Part shown: one piece after another, positions 9,801 through 17,096 of the stretch
Layout of the letters: every line of letters starts with the position of its first letter
How positions within the stretch are numbered: position 1 is the stretch's first letter
NCBI GenBank assembly: GCA_027450225.1
Contig: DAIDJK010000099.1
Coordinates: 1 to 38,142, forward strand
Direction of reading: 5' to 3'
DNA length: 38,142 bases
Source: Bryobacterales bacterium
Lineage (GTDB): Bacteria > Acidobacteriota > Terriglobia > Bryobacterales > Bryobacteraceae
The notes under the pieces: model-generated
The model's input: the letters and a program-made list of their open reading frames with translations, nothing else
Told to the model about the DNA's origin: nothing
Database searches by the model: none
Made by a program: the position numbers and the translations under genes

Positions 9801-10610
9801 TGCTACACGTTTTTCGCGCCGCAGGGAAGCGCGGACCCCACGTGGACGAACTCGGGCGACGCGAATTACGACGCGTTGATCGTGACGCTTCGCAGGCCAT
9901 TCTCGAACGGACTTTCGTTCGATTTCAACTACACGTGGTCTCATTCGATCGACAACGCATCGGCGGCGGCCAACGGTGCCGGCCAGTTCGGCGGAGTGCT
10001 GCAGAACGCGTTCATGCCGGGGCTGAGCCGGGCGAGCTCGGATTTCGATCTTCGCCATCAGTTCAACGCCAACATCATGTACGAGCTGCCATTCGGCAAG
10101 GGCAAGATGTTCCTGAACACCAGCAACAAGCTGGTGAACGAAGTGATCGGCGGCTGGCAGGTGTCTTCGCTGATCCGCGTGCAGTCCGGCCTGCCGAGCG
10201 TGATCAACGGCAGCGGCGTTTTCCCGACCAACTACTGGCAGAGCTCTCTGGCGATTCCCAATGGCGCCGCGCCGACAACGGGAACGTACATCGACAACCA
10301 GGGTAATCCTTCGATCTTCCAGAACATTTCCGCGATCTCGTCCTACCAGGACGCTTTCCCGGGCGGTGTTGGAACGCGGGGAATCGTGCGGCTGCCCTGG
10401 CAGAAGAACGTGGATCTGGCGGTACAGAAGTTCTTCCCGCTGCCGTGGGAAGGGCATACGCTGCAGCTGAGAGCTGAAGCGTTCAATGCATTTAACTTCG
10501 TGAACTTTACCAACATCAGTTTGAGTCTCGCGGACCCCGGCACGTTCGGCGAGTTCACCAACGACGCAGGACCGAGGGTACTGCAGATGGCTTTGCGGTA
10601 TCAGTTCTGA
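6849..10610 (+). CDS. Oar-like TonB-dependent outer-membrane receptor with N-terminal carboxypeptidase-regulatory-like domain
   Basis: A 1253-residue outer-membrane protein. A signal peptide ends near AISPAWA-QS (about residue 38). A carboxypeptidase-regulatory-like beta-sandwich follows (about 42-125: SVRGTVTDPQKAVIPAARV, GEYQFLQIRPGKY), then a plug-like region (NEFTEKKIDTLPIQTRN, ITLDGVDNNDNQ) and a long Oar/SusC-like beta-barrel with many alternating aromatic strands (YIQDNWKVNPKLTVTFGLRY; FNYTWSHSIDNA). It ends in LRYQF, with the terminal phenylalanine typical of barrel proteins. Such 1000-1300-residue receptors are heavily expanded in Acidobacteria and are thought to import glycans, peptides or other large substrates; the ligand here is unknown. 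A good promoter precedes it and an intrinsic terminator follows, so it is probably monocistronic. Confidence 0.92.
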   Translation: MTRFARCAFLYAAQRLADRRPVRALAALTIIAAISPAWAQSTSVRGTVTDPQKAVIPAARVTISEGSTGVSHSAVTSQAGEYQFLQIRPGKYTLKVEAPGFAVREVNDLQLVVDTPATLDVVMDIASSAATVSVTAEAGQLNTVDASIGNEFTEKKIDTLPIQTRNAVQLLSLQPGVTQNGEVMGARRDQNNITLDGVDNNDNQNALSGLNGNNQGGIPSPTSSSGNSNNTAIGFNSALPVPLDSVQEFRVTVAGQGADQGRSSGGQVSLVTRSGTNALHGTAYEYNRNTDYTANDWFNNRSGVARPQLVRNQFGASLGGPVKKDRIFYFLNYERRIDSSQMSVSQTVPSESLKQGLVKFQLNNGQIQTLNAADVANVDPLHLGISQSMLNILKQYPVGNDPALGADQGLNFTGLLFNAPDKLDYRTYVGRFDWVIDSQAKHTVSFRGTLSNQNQTNVPAQFPGQAAASQLLADNRGFGARYTAVLAPNVTNVANIGLTRIGYGSTGASGTALSFGDISSLQNYTRANNRINPTWNFNDDVTWVKGSHTIQAGINFRWINNNLSNFANSWPSYSFSRGILFGLGADINTAALNYVTGGAAGVKLANPQAVTNAMGDLLGLVDSLGVTYQYQRTGNVLAFGQPLNNDFITADYEGYIQDNWKVNPKLTVTFGLRYLYDTVPYEANGLQVGSNPGLNVYFANRVGAMNNGIPGNQIPGGDLLSYSLNGPKNGTSSWYKPDTNNFAPRLSAAYSLTPTTVIRAGASMVYDQYGNDLVANYASLGSVGLSTRLGFPTSYNFTTSPRYNGGSLPALPTAPQGGFPYTPPDIAAISGTFYGISPDLVAPYSYLLNFTVSHEFKHNLDLDMGYVGRLSRKLLLQQDVYSPAIYFKDQKSGQTWVQADTAMRQLYNGGLTPSAVKTNPSLVAANQFVQDMFPGLQNYYFPGSASANYFYGIYGQYGGSDLDNLHSLDRVRSAAFPNCIVATGCYTFFAPQGSADPTWTNSGDANYDALIVTLRRPFSNGLSFDFNYTWSHSIDNASAAANGAGQFGGVLQNAFMPGLSRASSDFDLRHQFNANIMYELPFGKGKMFLNTSNKLVNEVIGGWQVSSLIRVQSGLPSVINGSGVFPTNYWQSSLAIPNGAAPTTGTYIDNQGNPSIFQNISAISSYQDAFPGGVGTRGIVRLPWQKNVDLAVQKFFPLPWEGHTLQLRAEAFNAFNFVNFTNISLSLADPGTFGEFTNDAGPRVLQMALRYQF

Positions 10611-10638
10611 GTCGCAAAGTACAAATTGCACCTCATCG

Positions 10639-10669
10639 GCGGCGGGCTTCGGCTCGCCGCTTTTTTTTT
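10639..10669 (+). terminator. Intrinsic terminator with C(UUCG)G tetraloop
   Basis: A 9-bp stem (10639-10647 with 10652-10660, one G-U pair) closes a UUCG loop at 10648-10651 and is followed by nine T residues (10661-10669). It lies 28 bases after the TonB receptor stop and is the clearest terminator in the window. Confidence 0.92.
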
Positions 10670-10725
10670 GGGCAGGGACGACTGCAGGCACGGGAATATT
10701 AGCCTGAGATTCGAGCGTCTACACG

Positions 10726-11464
10726 ATGCTGGGCTCCGTCATGACCATCGCGTGCATTGTTGCGGGACTCTGCTGCAAAGCCGCGATTGCACAGAAAGAT
10801 GCGGGGCAACCGCCGAGCTCCGGGGAAACCTTGAGGTCTCTCATTGCGCTTGCCTGGCGGGTTGCAGCCGTTTCAGATTTCCGGGGGTCCGGCGTGGGCG
10901 CGCTCGGAATTTTTCAGCGCGAACACCGTAGCTGCGGGGAACCCGTCGGAGGACCAGTTACTGGAAATGCTGCGGACGTTACTCGCGGAGCGATTTTCGC
11001 TGAAGACGCATTTCGAAACGAAAGTGAGACCGGTTTACATGCTGGCGGCCGACGATCGAAGATCAGGGAGCGCCGCAGGCGTGCAGGTTGCAAACGAAGG
11101 CAGCTGCGTAAGAGACGATCCGGCATCTCCGTCCGATTCCGAGGCATGTGGATCGCTGGGCATGGGATCCAACCATATAGAAGGTCGGGAGATATTCATC
11201 GCTCGATTCGCCGACGCGTTGTCACGCGTGGCCGACAGGAAGGTGATCGACAGGACGGGAATGCCTGGCACGTTCAACATCCGGCTTCAGTGGCTGCCGG
11301 ACGAGGGCAACACGATTCGATCCGGCGATGCCATTGAGCTGCGGCCCGATACGCCCTCTATATTTACCGCTCTCCGGGAGCAACTCGGCCTGAAACTGGA
11401 GCCGGGCAAAGCGGCGGTCGATCTTCTCCTGATCGATCAGGCTGAGCGGCCCGGCGAAAATTGA
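10726..11464 (+). pseudogene. TIGR03435-family soil-associated exported protein, frameshifted and N-terminally short
   Basis: The C-terminal part, read to the stop at 11464, has the TIGR03435 landmarks: FQISGGPAWARSEFF, DQLLEMLRTLLAERFSLK, FADALSRVADRKVIDRTGM and a terminal PSIFTALREQLGLKLEPGK followed by LLIDQAERPGEN. The N-terminal part is in another frame from ATG 10726 or 10741: a signal-peptide-like segment (MTIACIVAGLCCKAAIAQ), then ETLRSLIALAWRV. Removing one G from the GGG run at 10859-10861 joins the frames into ALAWRLQPFQISGGPAW, as expected for the family. The gene is thus broken by a +1 insertion, or there is a sequencing error. The usual N-terminal VASIKP-type segment is also missing, which argues for real decay. 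Function of the family is unknown; copies abound in Solibacter-type genomes. Confidence 0.72.
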
Positions 11465-11473
11465 ATAACCGGT

Positions 11474-12511
11474 CTATTGCAATTGCGAAGGATCGATGCG
11501 CGACAAGGAATGGCCGCGCAGGTCAGACAGCCAGATTGAGCCGTGGCCGGCGCGGATGGAATCACCGCCGGAGCCGAACCATTGGCGTGTGACTTCGTTC
11601 GTCGCGGGATCGATTTCGGAGATGGGGATTTGAAACACAGTAGCCCAGACGCGTCCGAGCCCGAAGGCGATCTCGCCGCCTGTGCCCGGAATTCCGACTG
11701 CGATCGTTGAAACCACTTTGCGGCTTAGCGTATCGACGCGCGAGATGGTGCCGTCGCCCTGATTGAGTGTCCAGACAGCGCCCGCGCCGAAGGTCTGAAA
11801 GCGAGGTCCTGGCCCGACCTGAATAGTGTCGGTGACTTTGTTCGTCACCGGATCGACGCGAGTAAGGACATCGGCCGAAGGCGTTGTAACCCAGACGGCG
11901 CCATCGCCAAAGAGCACGGACGCTGAGCCGGGTGGCACATCAATAGTCGCGGCAACGGCGTTCGTTGCCGGGTCGATGCGGGAGAGCTTTCCGGCTTTAT
12001 CCGTCACCAGCCAGACAGCGTCGTCGCTTGCGGCGATGCCGCCTTCGCTCTCGGCCGGCGCGGCGGTGATGGTGGCGACCACGGTGTTGCTCTTGGTGTC
12101 CACCCGCGAGACGGTCTTGTCCAGGCAATTGGGAACCCAGATACTCCCGAATCCGGCGGCCAGCCCCGAGCACGGACGCCTGCCGACCGGGATGGTTGCG
12201 GCGACCTGATTCGTCCTGGCATCGATGCGATGGATGGAGTTGAGCGGGCCGTTCGAGATCCAGACTGCGTCATCGGTGAGGACCATCCAGTCCGGCGCGC
12301 CACCCAATGGGAACGTGGCGGCGGGGTTGACGGAAGCGATGTCGCGCTTGACGCCTGGCGTGCTTACGCCGGGACGGGGCGGACGCTGGGCTCTCTTTTT
12401 TGCCGTCTGCGCGGGTGGGTTGGTTAGTTCCTGCGCCTTCATCATCAGCAGAGGCGCGGATACGCCCAGGCAGAGACCGGCGGCGGTCCGGATGATCGTC
12501 TGTTTCTTCAT
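11474..12511 (-). CDS. Exported Vgb/YVTN-like beta-propeller protein (downstream paralogue)
   Basis: A 345-residue secreted protein: signal peptide (MKKQTIIRTAAGLCLGVSAPLLMMKA), a basic proline-rich linker ending in STPGV, then about six to seven repeats of a propeller blade of the form VWI.....SRIDP.TN.V.ATI.VG. This pattern is typical of virginiamycin B lyase-like and YVTN propellers. The final repeat reads SIWLSDLRGHSLSRIDPSQLQ. Lyase activity is not implied: most soil homologues are of unknown function and probably bind a ligand or surface. It starts at ATG 12511, 21 bases after the stop of a clear paralogue, and is probably co-transcribed with it. It converges on the broken TIGR03435 gene with a 9-base gap and no visible terminator. 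Confidence 0.85.
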   Translation of the reverse strand: MKKQTIIRTAAGLCLGVSAPLLMMKAQELTNPPAQTAKKRAQRPPRPGVSTPGVKRDIASVNPAATFPLGGAPDWMVLTDDAVWISNGPLNSIHRIDARTNQVAATIPVGRRPCSGLAAGFGSIWVPNCLDKTVSRVDTKSNTVVATITAAPAESEGGIAASDDAVWLVTDKAGKLSRIDPATNAVAATIDVPPGSASVLFGDGAVWVTTPSADVLTRVDPVTNKVTDTIQVGPGPRFQTFGAGAVWTLNQGDGTISRVDTLSRKVVSTIAVGIPGTGGEIAFGLGRVWATVFQIPISEIDPATNEVTRQWFGSGGDSIRAGHGSIWLSDLRGHSLSRIDPSQLQ

Positions 12512-12532
12512 GTAGCTCTGCTTTTTCTTCAG

Positions 12533-13564
12533 CTATTCGGAGAGAGTGGCTTTGATCAGGTTGGGATCGATACGAGAGACGGCGCCGCTGCTCAGATTCG
12601 AGAGCCAGACGGCCCCGGGACTGAGGGCGATTGCGCCGCCGGCGCCACCCCAGAACTGCTGGGCTACGGATTCGTCTTTTGGATCGATGCGGGTGATCGG
12701 AAAGCCGGTCATGGTGACCCAGACGGAACCTTCACCCACGGCAATCTGTCCGGCTGCGCCTGGGACGCCGAGGTCGATTGTTTTCGAAACCTTGTTGGTT
12801 TTGGGATCGATTCTTTCGAGCTTGCCGTCCTTGCGGCAAAGCGCCCAGACGGAACCTTCGCCGAAAGCGAGAGCAACGGGATCGGCGCTCACGTCGATGC
12901 GTTTGTCAATCAGGTTGGTATCGGGATTGATCCGGTAAACCTTATTCTCATCGGCACAGGCGATCCAGAGGGATTTTTCGGCCGAGATGAGACTTCGGCA
13001 GCTCTCGGGAAGACGCATTGCGCCGACGATCATCATCTGATCCGGATCGATGCGCGCGAGCGTGGTTTTCGTATCCAGCAGCATCCAGATGCTGTCGTCG
13101 CTCGAAGCGAGGGAACCAGTGATGTCCGCTGCGCCACGAATGAGAGTGGCGCTGATCTTTCCGGCTTTCGGGTCAACCTTCAGAAGAGCGCCGTCTCCAC
13201 AGGATTCGGTCCAGAGCGAACCGAAAGCGGAGACAACTCCGCCGCAGGGTTCCTTCACTCCGGCGATCGAGTCTTCGAACTTATTGGTTTTGGGATCGAT
13301 CCGGTCGATTTTGCCGGACCCGGGGAGATAAAGCGCGTTGGAAACGAAAGCGAGCCACTCGGGCTTCGCGGACGTCTCGATCGTGGCGTCTGGTTTAAGG
13401 CGAGCAAACGGAACCTGTACGCCGGGTGTTTTCACCCCATTTGCGGGACCGGCCAGGGTCTTGCCGTGTGTTTTCCGCGCGGGCGCGGCATCACCGGGAG
13501 CGGCAGCCAGAAGCATGCAAGACGCAACCGTCCCTAAAAACAGACGCATACTCGTGCGTTTCAA
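12533..13564 (-). CDS. Exported Vgb/YVTN-like beta-propeller protein (upstream paralogue)
   Basis: A 343-residue protein using a TTG start at 13564, chosen because GAGG (13569-13572 on the minus strand) precedes it closely and it yields a signal peptide with a basic front (MKRTSMRLFLGTVASCMLLA). ATG 13549 is the alternative; the open frame extends to 13696 but that part has no domain character. After the signal come a KTHGKT linker and KTPGV, matching STPGV of the neighbour, then propeller repeats (RIDPKTNKFEDSI, VDPKAGKISATL, RINPDTNLIDKRI, RIDPKTNKVSKTI). Both genes share length, linker and repeat plan, so they arose by tandem duplication. The role is unknown; location is periplasmic or extracellular. 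Confidence 0.85.
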   Translation of the reverse strand: MKRTSMRLFLGTVASCMLLAAAPGDAAPARKTHGKTLAGPANGVKTPGVQVPFARLKPDATIETSAKPEWLAFVSNALYLPGSGKIDRIDPKTNKFEDSIAGVKEPCGGVVSAFGSLWTESCGDGALLKVDPKAGKISATLIRGAADITGSLASSDDSIWMLLDTKTTLARIDPDQMMIVGAMRLPESCRSLISAEKSLWIACADENKVYRINPDTNLIDKRIDVSADPVALAFGEGSVWALCRKDGKLERIDPKTNKVSKTIDLGVPGAAGQIAVGEGSVWVTMTGFPITRIDPKDESVAQQFWGGAGGAIALSPGAVWLSNLSSGAVSRIDPNLIKATLSE

Positions 13565-13700
13565 ATTTCCTCGCTTCAACTCAGGGATGATTACCGACGG
13601 GGGTTCGCGTGGACAGGCGCGCGGCGGCCTCGAATGGAGGTTCGCTCTTCCCCAGAATACCGTGAAAGCAATGTGAGTTGAACAAAAACCGCTCAAGAGA

Positions 13701-13720
13701 CTATACGTTAACCGTTATAG
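13701..13720. promoter_or_regulatory. Imperfect inverted repeat, candidate operator
   Basis: CTATACGTTAACCGTTATAG: the arms CTATA(A)CG(G)TT and AACCGTTATAG are complementary except for two bases missing on the left arm, around a GTTAAC centre. It lies 11 bases upstream of the TTGACA of the rightward promoter and also upstream of the divergent propeller genes, a suitable place for a shared regulator. Its A+T content stands out from the G+C-rich surroundings. The regulator is unknown. Confidence 0.4.
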
Positions 13721-13731
13721 GCCTCATCAGA

Positions 13732-13759
13732 TTGACAGGCCCTCGCGGAGCATGATAGA
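13732..13759 (+). promoter_or_regulatory. Candidate promoter for the PSCyt1/DUF1549 operon
   Basis: A perfect TTGACA at 13732-13737, a 16-base spacer and a weak GATAGA at 13754-13759. The resulting leader would be about 170 bases. Confidence 0.4.
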
Positions 13760-13779
13760 CCAGATTTAGCCCCCGTAAA

Positions 13780-13916
13780 GTCGCGCTCCTGACCGGGCTC
13801 ACCCGTCTGAACGCGACAAGCACCCCCGGCCCTGTCGGCCCCGGCTCGTGTCCTGCCTTTGACGGCTTCCTGCCGTGTTCCGCCCCCAGCGGTGTCGCAC
13901 ATGCGCGGTCTCGCGC
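13780..13916 (+). promoter_or_regulatory. Hairpin-rich 5' leader of the PSCyt1/DUF1549 gene
   Basis: Three local hairpins can be drawn: GTCGCG (13780-13785) with CGCGAC (13812-13817) enclosing CGGG/CCCG around a CTCA loop; ACGGC/GCCGT at 13862-13876; and GCGCG/CGCGC around GTCT at 13903-13916. None is followed by a T run, so these do not look like simple terminators. In G+C-rich DNA some pairing is expected by chance, and no known riboswitch class was recognised. Confidence 0.3.
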
Positions 13917-13936
13917 TTACAGATCGATAAGGAACT

Positions 13937-16900
13937 ATGCCCGGATTCAGAATCTTCGCCTTTTATCTGTTCACTTTGCTCCTGGCCGCCATGACAACCG
14001 GGCCGGCAAACGCTCAAACCGTCAATGCGGGGAGCCCGGAATTCTTCGAGACGAAGATCAGGCCTATCCTCGCCAACAATTGCTATGGATGCCACACGAA
14101 TTCAGCCATGGGCGGACTGCGGCTGGATAGTCTTGAATCGCTCAAAAAGGGCGGCAAGCGCGGCCCGGCGCTGGTACCCGGTGACCCGGACAAGAGCCTG
14201 CTGATTCAGGCGATCCAGCAGACCGGCGATGCGCCGAAGATGCCCATGGGCGGCAAGCTGAAAGATGCGGAGATCAATGAAATCGTCCAGTGGGTAAAAG
14301 CCGGGGCGACATGGCCGAAGAGCGAAGCGCCGGTGGCGGCAACCAGCATGGACGGCAAGTATGTGATCACGGCAGAGCGGAAAAACTTCTGGTCTTTCCT
14401 GCCGCTGGCGAACCCGGAGCCGCCGAAGGTGGCGGATCCGAAATGGGCGAAGACGCCGATCGATCGATTCGTTCTGGCGAAACTGGAAGCGCAGGGGCTG
14501 AAGCCGGTTGGCCTCGCCAGCAAACAGGATCTGATACGCCGGGCCACGCTTGACTTAACAGGACTGTTGCCAACCCCGGAGGAAATCAGCGCGTTTGAAA
14601 ATGACAAGTCGCCCGATGCTTTCGCAAAGGTGGTGGACCGGCTGCTGGCGTCTCCTCATTATGGCGAGCGCTGGGGACGGGTGTGGCTGGACGTGGCGCG
14701 GTATGGCGAAGACGATTACCGCAGCCTGAATCCCAATCCCAGAGGCTACCGGCCTTATCCAAACGCCTGGGCTTATCGCGACTGGGTCATTCAGGCGTTC
14801 AATGACGACCTTCCTTATGATCAGTTCGTGAAAGCCCAGCTGGCGGGCGATCTGATGGATAAATCCGTGCGGTATAAGATGTTGCCGGCGACGGGCTTCC
14901 TGGGGCTTGGTCCCTGGTATTACGACAACGGGTCGGCTGAAGTGACGCGCGCCGATGAGCGCCACGATCGCGTAGACGCGGTGACGCGCGGATTCCTCGG
15001 TCTTACGGTCGCCTGCGCCCGCTGCCACGATCACAAATACGACCCCATTCCGCAGACCGATTATTACGGTCTGGCCGGAGTCTTTTACAACACCATCTAC
15101 GAGGAATATCCACGCGCTCCCAGGAAGACCGTGGAAGCCTTCGAAAAGATCGCTGACGATCTGGATAACAAACAGAAGCTGCAGCAGGAGACGCAGCAGA
15201 ACCTTTCCACCGAGCTTTCCCGCGTGCTGGCTCTTCAGACCTCCAATTACCTGATGGGCGTATGGGAGGTGACGGGCAAGCAGAAGAAAGACATTGCGCA
15301 GGTAGTGGAGACGCGCAAGCTGGATTACGAACTGCTCGACCGCTGGATCAAGTACATGGAGAAGCCGACGGACAAGTATCACAACAAGGACGCGTGGCAG
15401 GCCATGATGAAGAACGGCGGCGGTAATCGCGAGGAAGCGAAGAAGCTCGCCGACAAGTTCCAGCAGGATATCGAAGATGTGATGCTGGCGAAGAACGAGA
15501 TCGACGCGGAGAACAAGGTGATGTTCGACAAGGATCTCGACGGGCTGAAGCCGAAGAAAAGAACGGACAAACCCAGCAACTTCGTCACCAACAAGGACTT
15601 CAACCCCGGATCATGGCTGCAGCTCGAGAGCCTGCCGGAGCAGCGGAACAACTTCTGGATCGAGATCTTCCAGCGCGAGCTGAAAGACGCCGAAGACCCG
15701 CAGGCAGTGGAAGGCGGAAAGCGCCAGACGAAACCGGGTGTTCTGTTGTTCCGCGGCTGGGGTCTTGAAAGCCGGTTGGGACCGGAAGACAAGGCTCGCC
15801 TGAAGACCATGCAGGATGACGTGGCGGAACTGAAGAAAAAGCTGGATCCACATTATCCGTTCATACACGGTGTGATGGATTCGCCGAAGCCGGAAGATAT
15901 CAAACTGGCGCTCCGCGGCAATCCGGAGAATCTGGGCGATGTCGTGCCGCGGCACTTCCTGACTGTATTCGCCACCGGGAATCAGCCTACTCCACTCAAC
16001 CAGGGCAGCGGCCGCATGCAGCTGGCTGAACTGATCCTGAAGCAGCCGATCGCGATGCGCGTGATCGTGAACCGGATCTGGAAAGAACACTTCGGGACGG
16101 GCATTACGGATACGCCAAGCAACTTTGGTTTCGGCGGCGAACGGCCCACAAATCCGGAACTGCTGGATTATCTGGCCAGCTACTTCGTGAAAAACGGCAT
16201 GTCGATCAAGAAGCTGCACCGCGAGATCATGCTGAGCACGGTCTATCAGCTCTCGACCGAGATGAACCAGGCTGACTTCGACAAGGACTCGGGCAACCGT
16301 TACTACTGGCGCACCAACCGCAAGCGCATGGAGGCCGAGCAGATTCGCGACTCGATTCTGCAAGTGGCCGGCAATCTTGACGACCAGCTTGGCGGGCCTT
16401 CCGCCGACCTGACGCCGGATTTTCTGCGCCGGACGGTTTACGGAAAAGTGAGCCGCTACAAAACGGACGAGTACCTGAAGATCTTCGACTTTCCCACCCC
16501 GAGCATCAGCGCGGAGAAGCGGTTTACCACCACGGTTCCGCTGCAGCGGCTGTTCCTGATGAACAGCGACTTCGTGCAACTGGAGGCTGAAGCCTTTGCA
16601 AAGCGCGTCGCTTCGGAACCGAACAGCGCCGCGCGTATCCGGAAGATGTATCTGCTTGCCTATGGGCGGGAGCCTTCGCCCGAAGAGGTGAAGCTGGGGC
16701 TCGAGTACATTCGGACCGAGCCTATGAAGGAGTACGAAGAAAACAAAAACAAGGGGAAGGACGATAAGGGCGCTGGCAAGAAAAGCCGGGGAGGGGACGA
16801 GGGTAAGGAGCTTACCGAAGCCAAGCCGGCGACGGACGAAGAGACGGACGCGACCGATGGCGCAGGGGTTGACGGGGCCGCCATGCCCATGGGGATGGGC

Positions 16901-17047
16901 ATGATGGCGGGCGTTCCCGGATTCGGGGGGCCGGGTGGAGGCAAGCGTCAGCAGGCGAAGGCGGCGGAAATCAAGTATGACGCCACCGCGTGGGGCCGCT
17001 ATGCGAAGGTGCTGCTGAGTTCTTCGGAATTCATCTTCATCAACTAG
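13937..17047 (+). CDS. PSCyt1 / DUF1549 / DUF1553 c-type cytochrome domain protein
   Basis: A 1036-residue exported protein. Signal peptide to about residue 26 (LLLAAMTTGPANAQ); a planctomycete-type cytochrome domain with one CYGCH haem site (C49, C52, H53) and typical GGLRLDSLESLKKGGKRGP and DPDKSLLIQAI; DUF1549 (about 150-390) containing a second CxxCH, CARCH at 360-364, in CARCHDHKYDPIPQTDYYGL; a charged helical segment (about 395-560); and DUF1553 (about 680-940) with NRIWKEHFG and NPELLDYLASYF. Between DUF1553 and the terminal WGRYAKVLLSSSEFIFIN lies a low-complexity Lys/Glu/Gly- then Met/Gly-rich insert. ATG 13937 follows AAGGA. It is paired with a DUF1501 gene 49 bases downstream, the usual arrangement. 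Such pairs are linked to polysaccharide or aromatic degradation, but their biochemistry is not settled. Confidence 0.93.
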   Translation: MPGFRIFAFYLFTLLLAAMTTGPANAQTVNAGSPEFFETKIRPILANNCYGCHTNSAMGGLRLDSLESLKKGGKRGPALVPGDPDKSLLIQAIQQTGDAPKMPMGGKLKDAEINEIVQWVKAGATWPKSEAPVAATSMDGKYVITAERKNFWSFLPLANPEPPKVADPKWAKTPIDRFVLAKLEAQGLKPVGLASKQDLIRRATLDLTGLLPTPEEISAFENDKSPDAFAKVVDRLLASPHYGERWGRVWLDVARYGEDDYRSLNPNPRGYRPYPNAWAYRDWVIQAFNDDLPYDQFVKAQLAGDLMDKSVRYKMLPATGFLGLGPWYYDNGSAEVTRADERHDRVDAVTRGFLGLTVACARCHDHKYDPIPQTDYYGLAGVFYNTIYEEYPRAPRKTVEAFEKIADDLDNKQKLQQETQQNLSTELSRVLALQTSNYLMGVWEVTGKQKKDIAQVVETRKLDYELLDRWIKYMEKPTDKYHNKDAWQAMMKNGGGNREEAKKLADKFQQDIEDVMLAKNEIDAENKVMFDKDLDGLKPKKRTDKPSNFVTNKDFNPGSWLQLESLPEQRNNFWIEIFQRELKDAEDPQAVEGGKRQTKPGVLLFRGWGLESRLGPEDKARLKTMQDDVAELKKKLDPHYPFIHGVMDSPKPEDIKLALRGNPENLGDVVPRHFLTVFATGNQPTPLNQGSGRMQLAELILKQPIAMRVIVNRIWKEHFGTGITDTPSNFGFGGERPTNPELLDYLASYFVKNGMSIKKLHREIMLSTVYQLSTEMNQADFDKDSGNRYYWRTNRKRMEAEQIRDSILQVAGNLDDQLGGPSADLTPDFLRRTVYGKVSRYKTDEYLKIFDFPTPSISAEKRFTTTVPLQRLFLMNSDFVQLEAEAFAKRVASEPNSAARIRKMYLLAYGREPSPEEVKLGLEYIRTEPMKEYEENKNKGKDDKGAGKKSRGGDEGKELTEAKPATDEETDATDGAGVDGAAMPMGMGMMAGVPGFGGPGGGKRQQAKAAEIKYDATAWGRYAKVLLSSSEFIFIN

Positions 17048-17096
17048 GCAACTATCAACCAGGCAAATCGAAGAAGGAAGCGACCAGGGATAAACA

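Larger units (their letters stand above)
13565..13936. promoter_or_regulatory. Divergent regulatory region between the propeller pair and the PSCyt1/DUF1549 gene
   Basis: This 372-base stretch holds no convincing gene. It contains an imperfect inverted repeat (13701-13720), a candidate rightward promoter (13732-13759) and a hairpin-rich leader (13780-13916). A weak leftward promoter may also be present: minus-strand TTCAAC, 17 bases, TATTCT, between about 13655 and 13685. AAGGA at 13929-13933 is the ribosome-binding site for the gene at 13937. Confidence 0.5.

Noticed and set aside
9201-10691. Minus-strand open frame (496 codons) opposite the TonB receptor, also running through the terminator
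   Set aside because: The receptor is certain on the plus strand; a gene crossing the intrinsic terminator on the other strand is unlikely and its product has no recognisable features.
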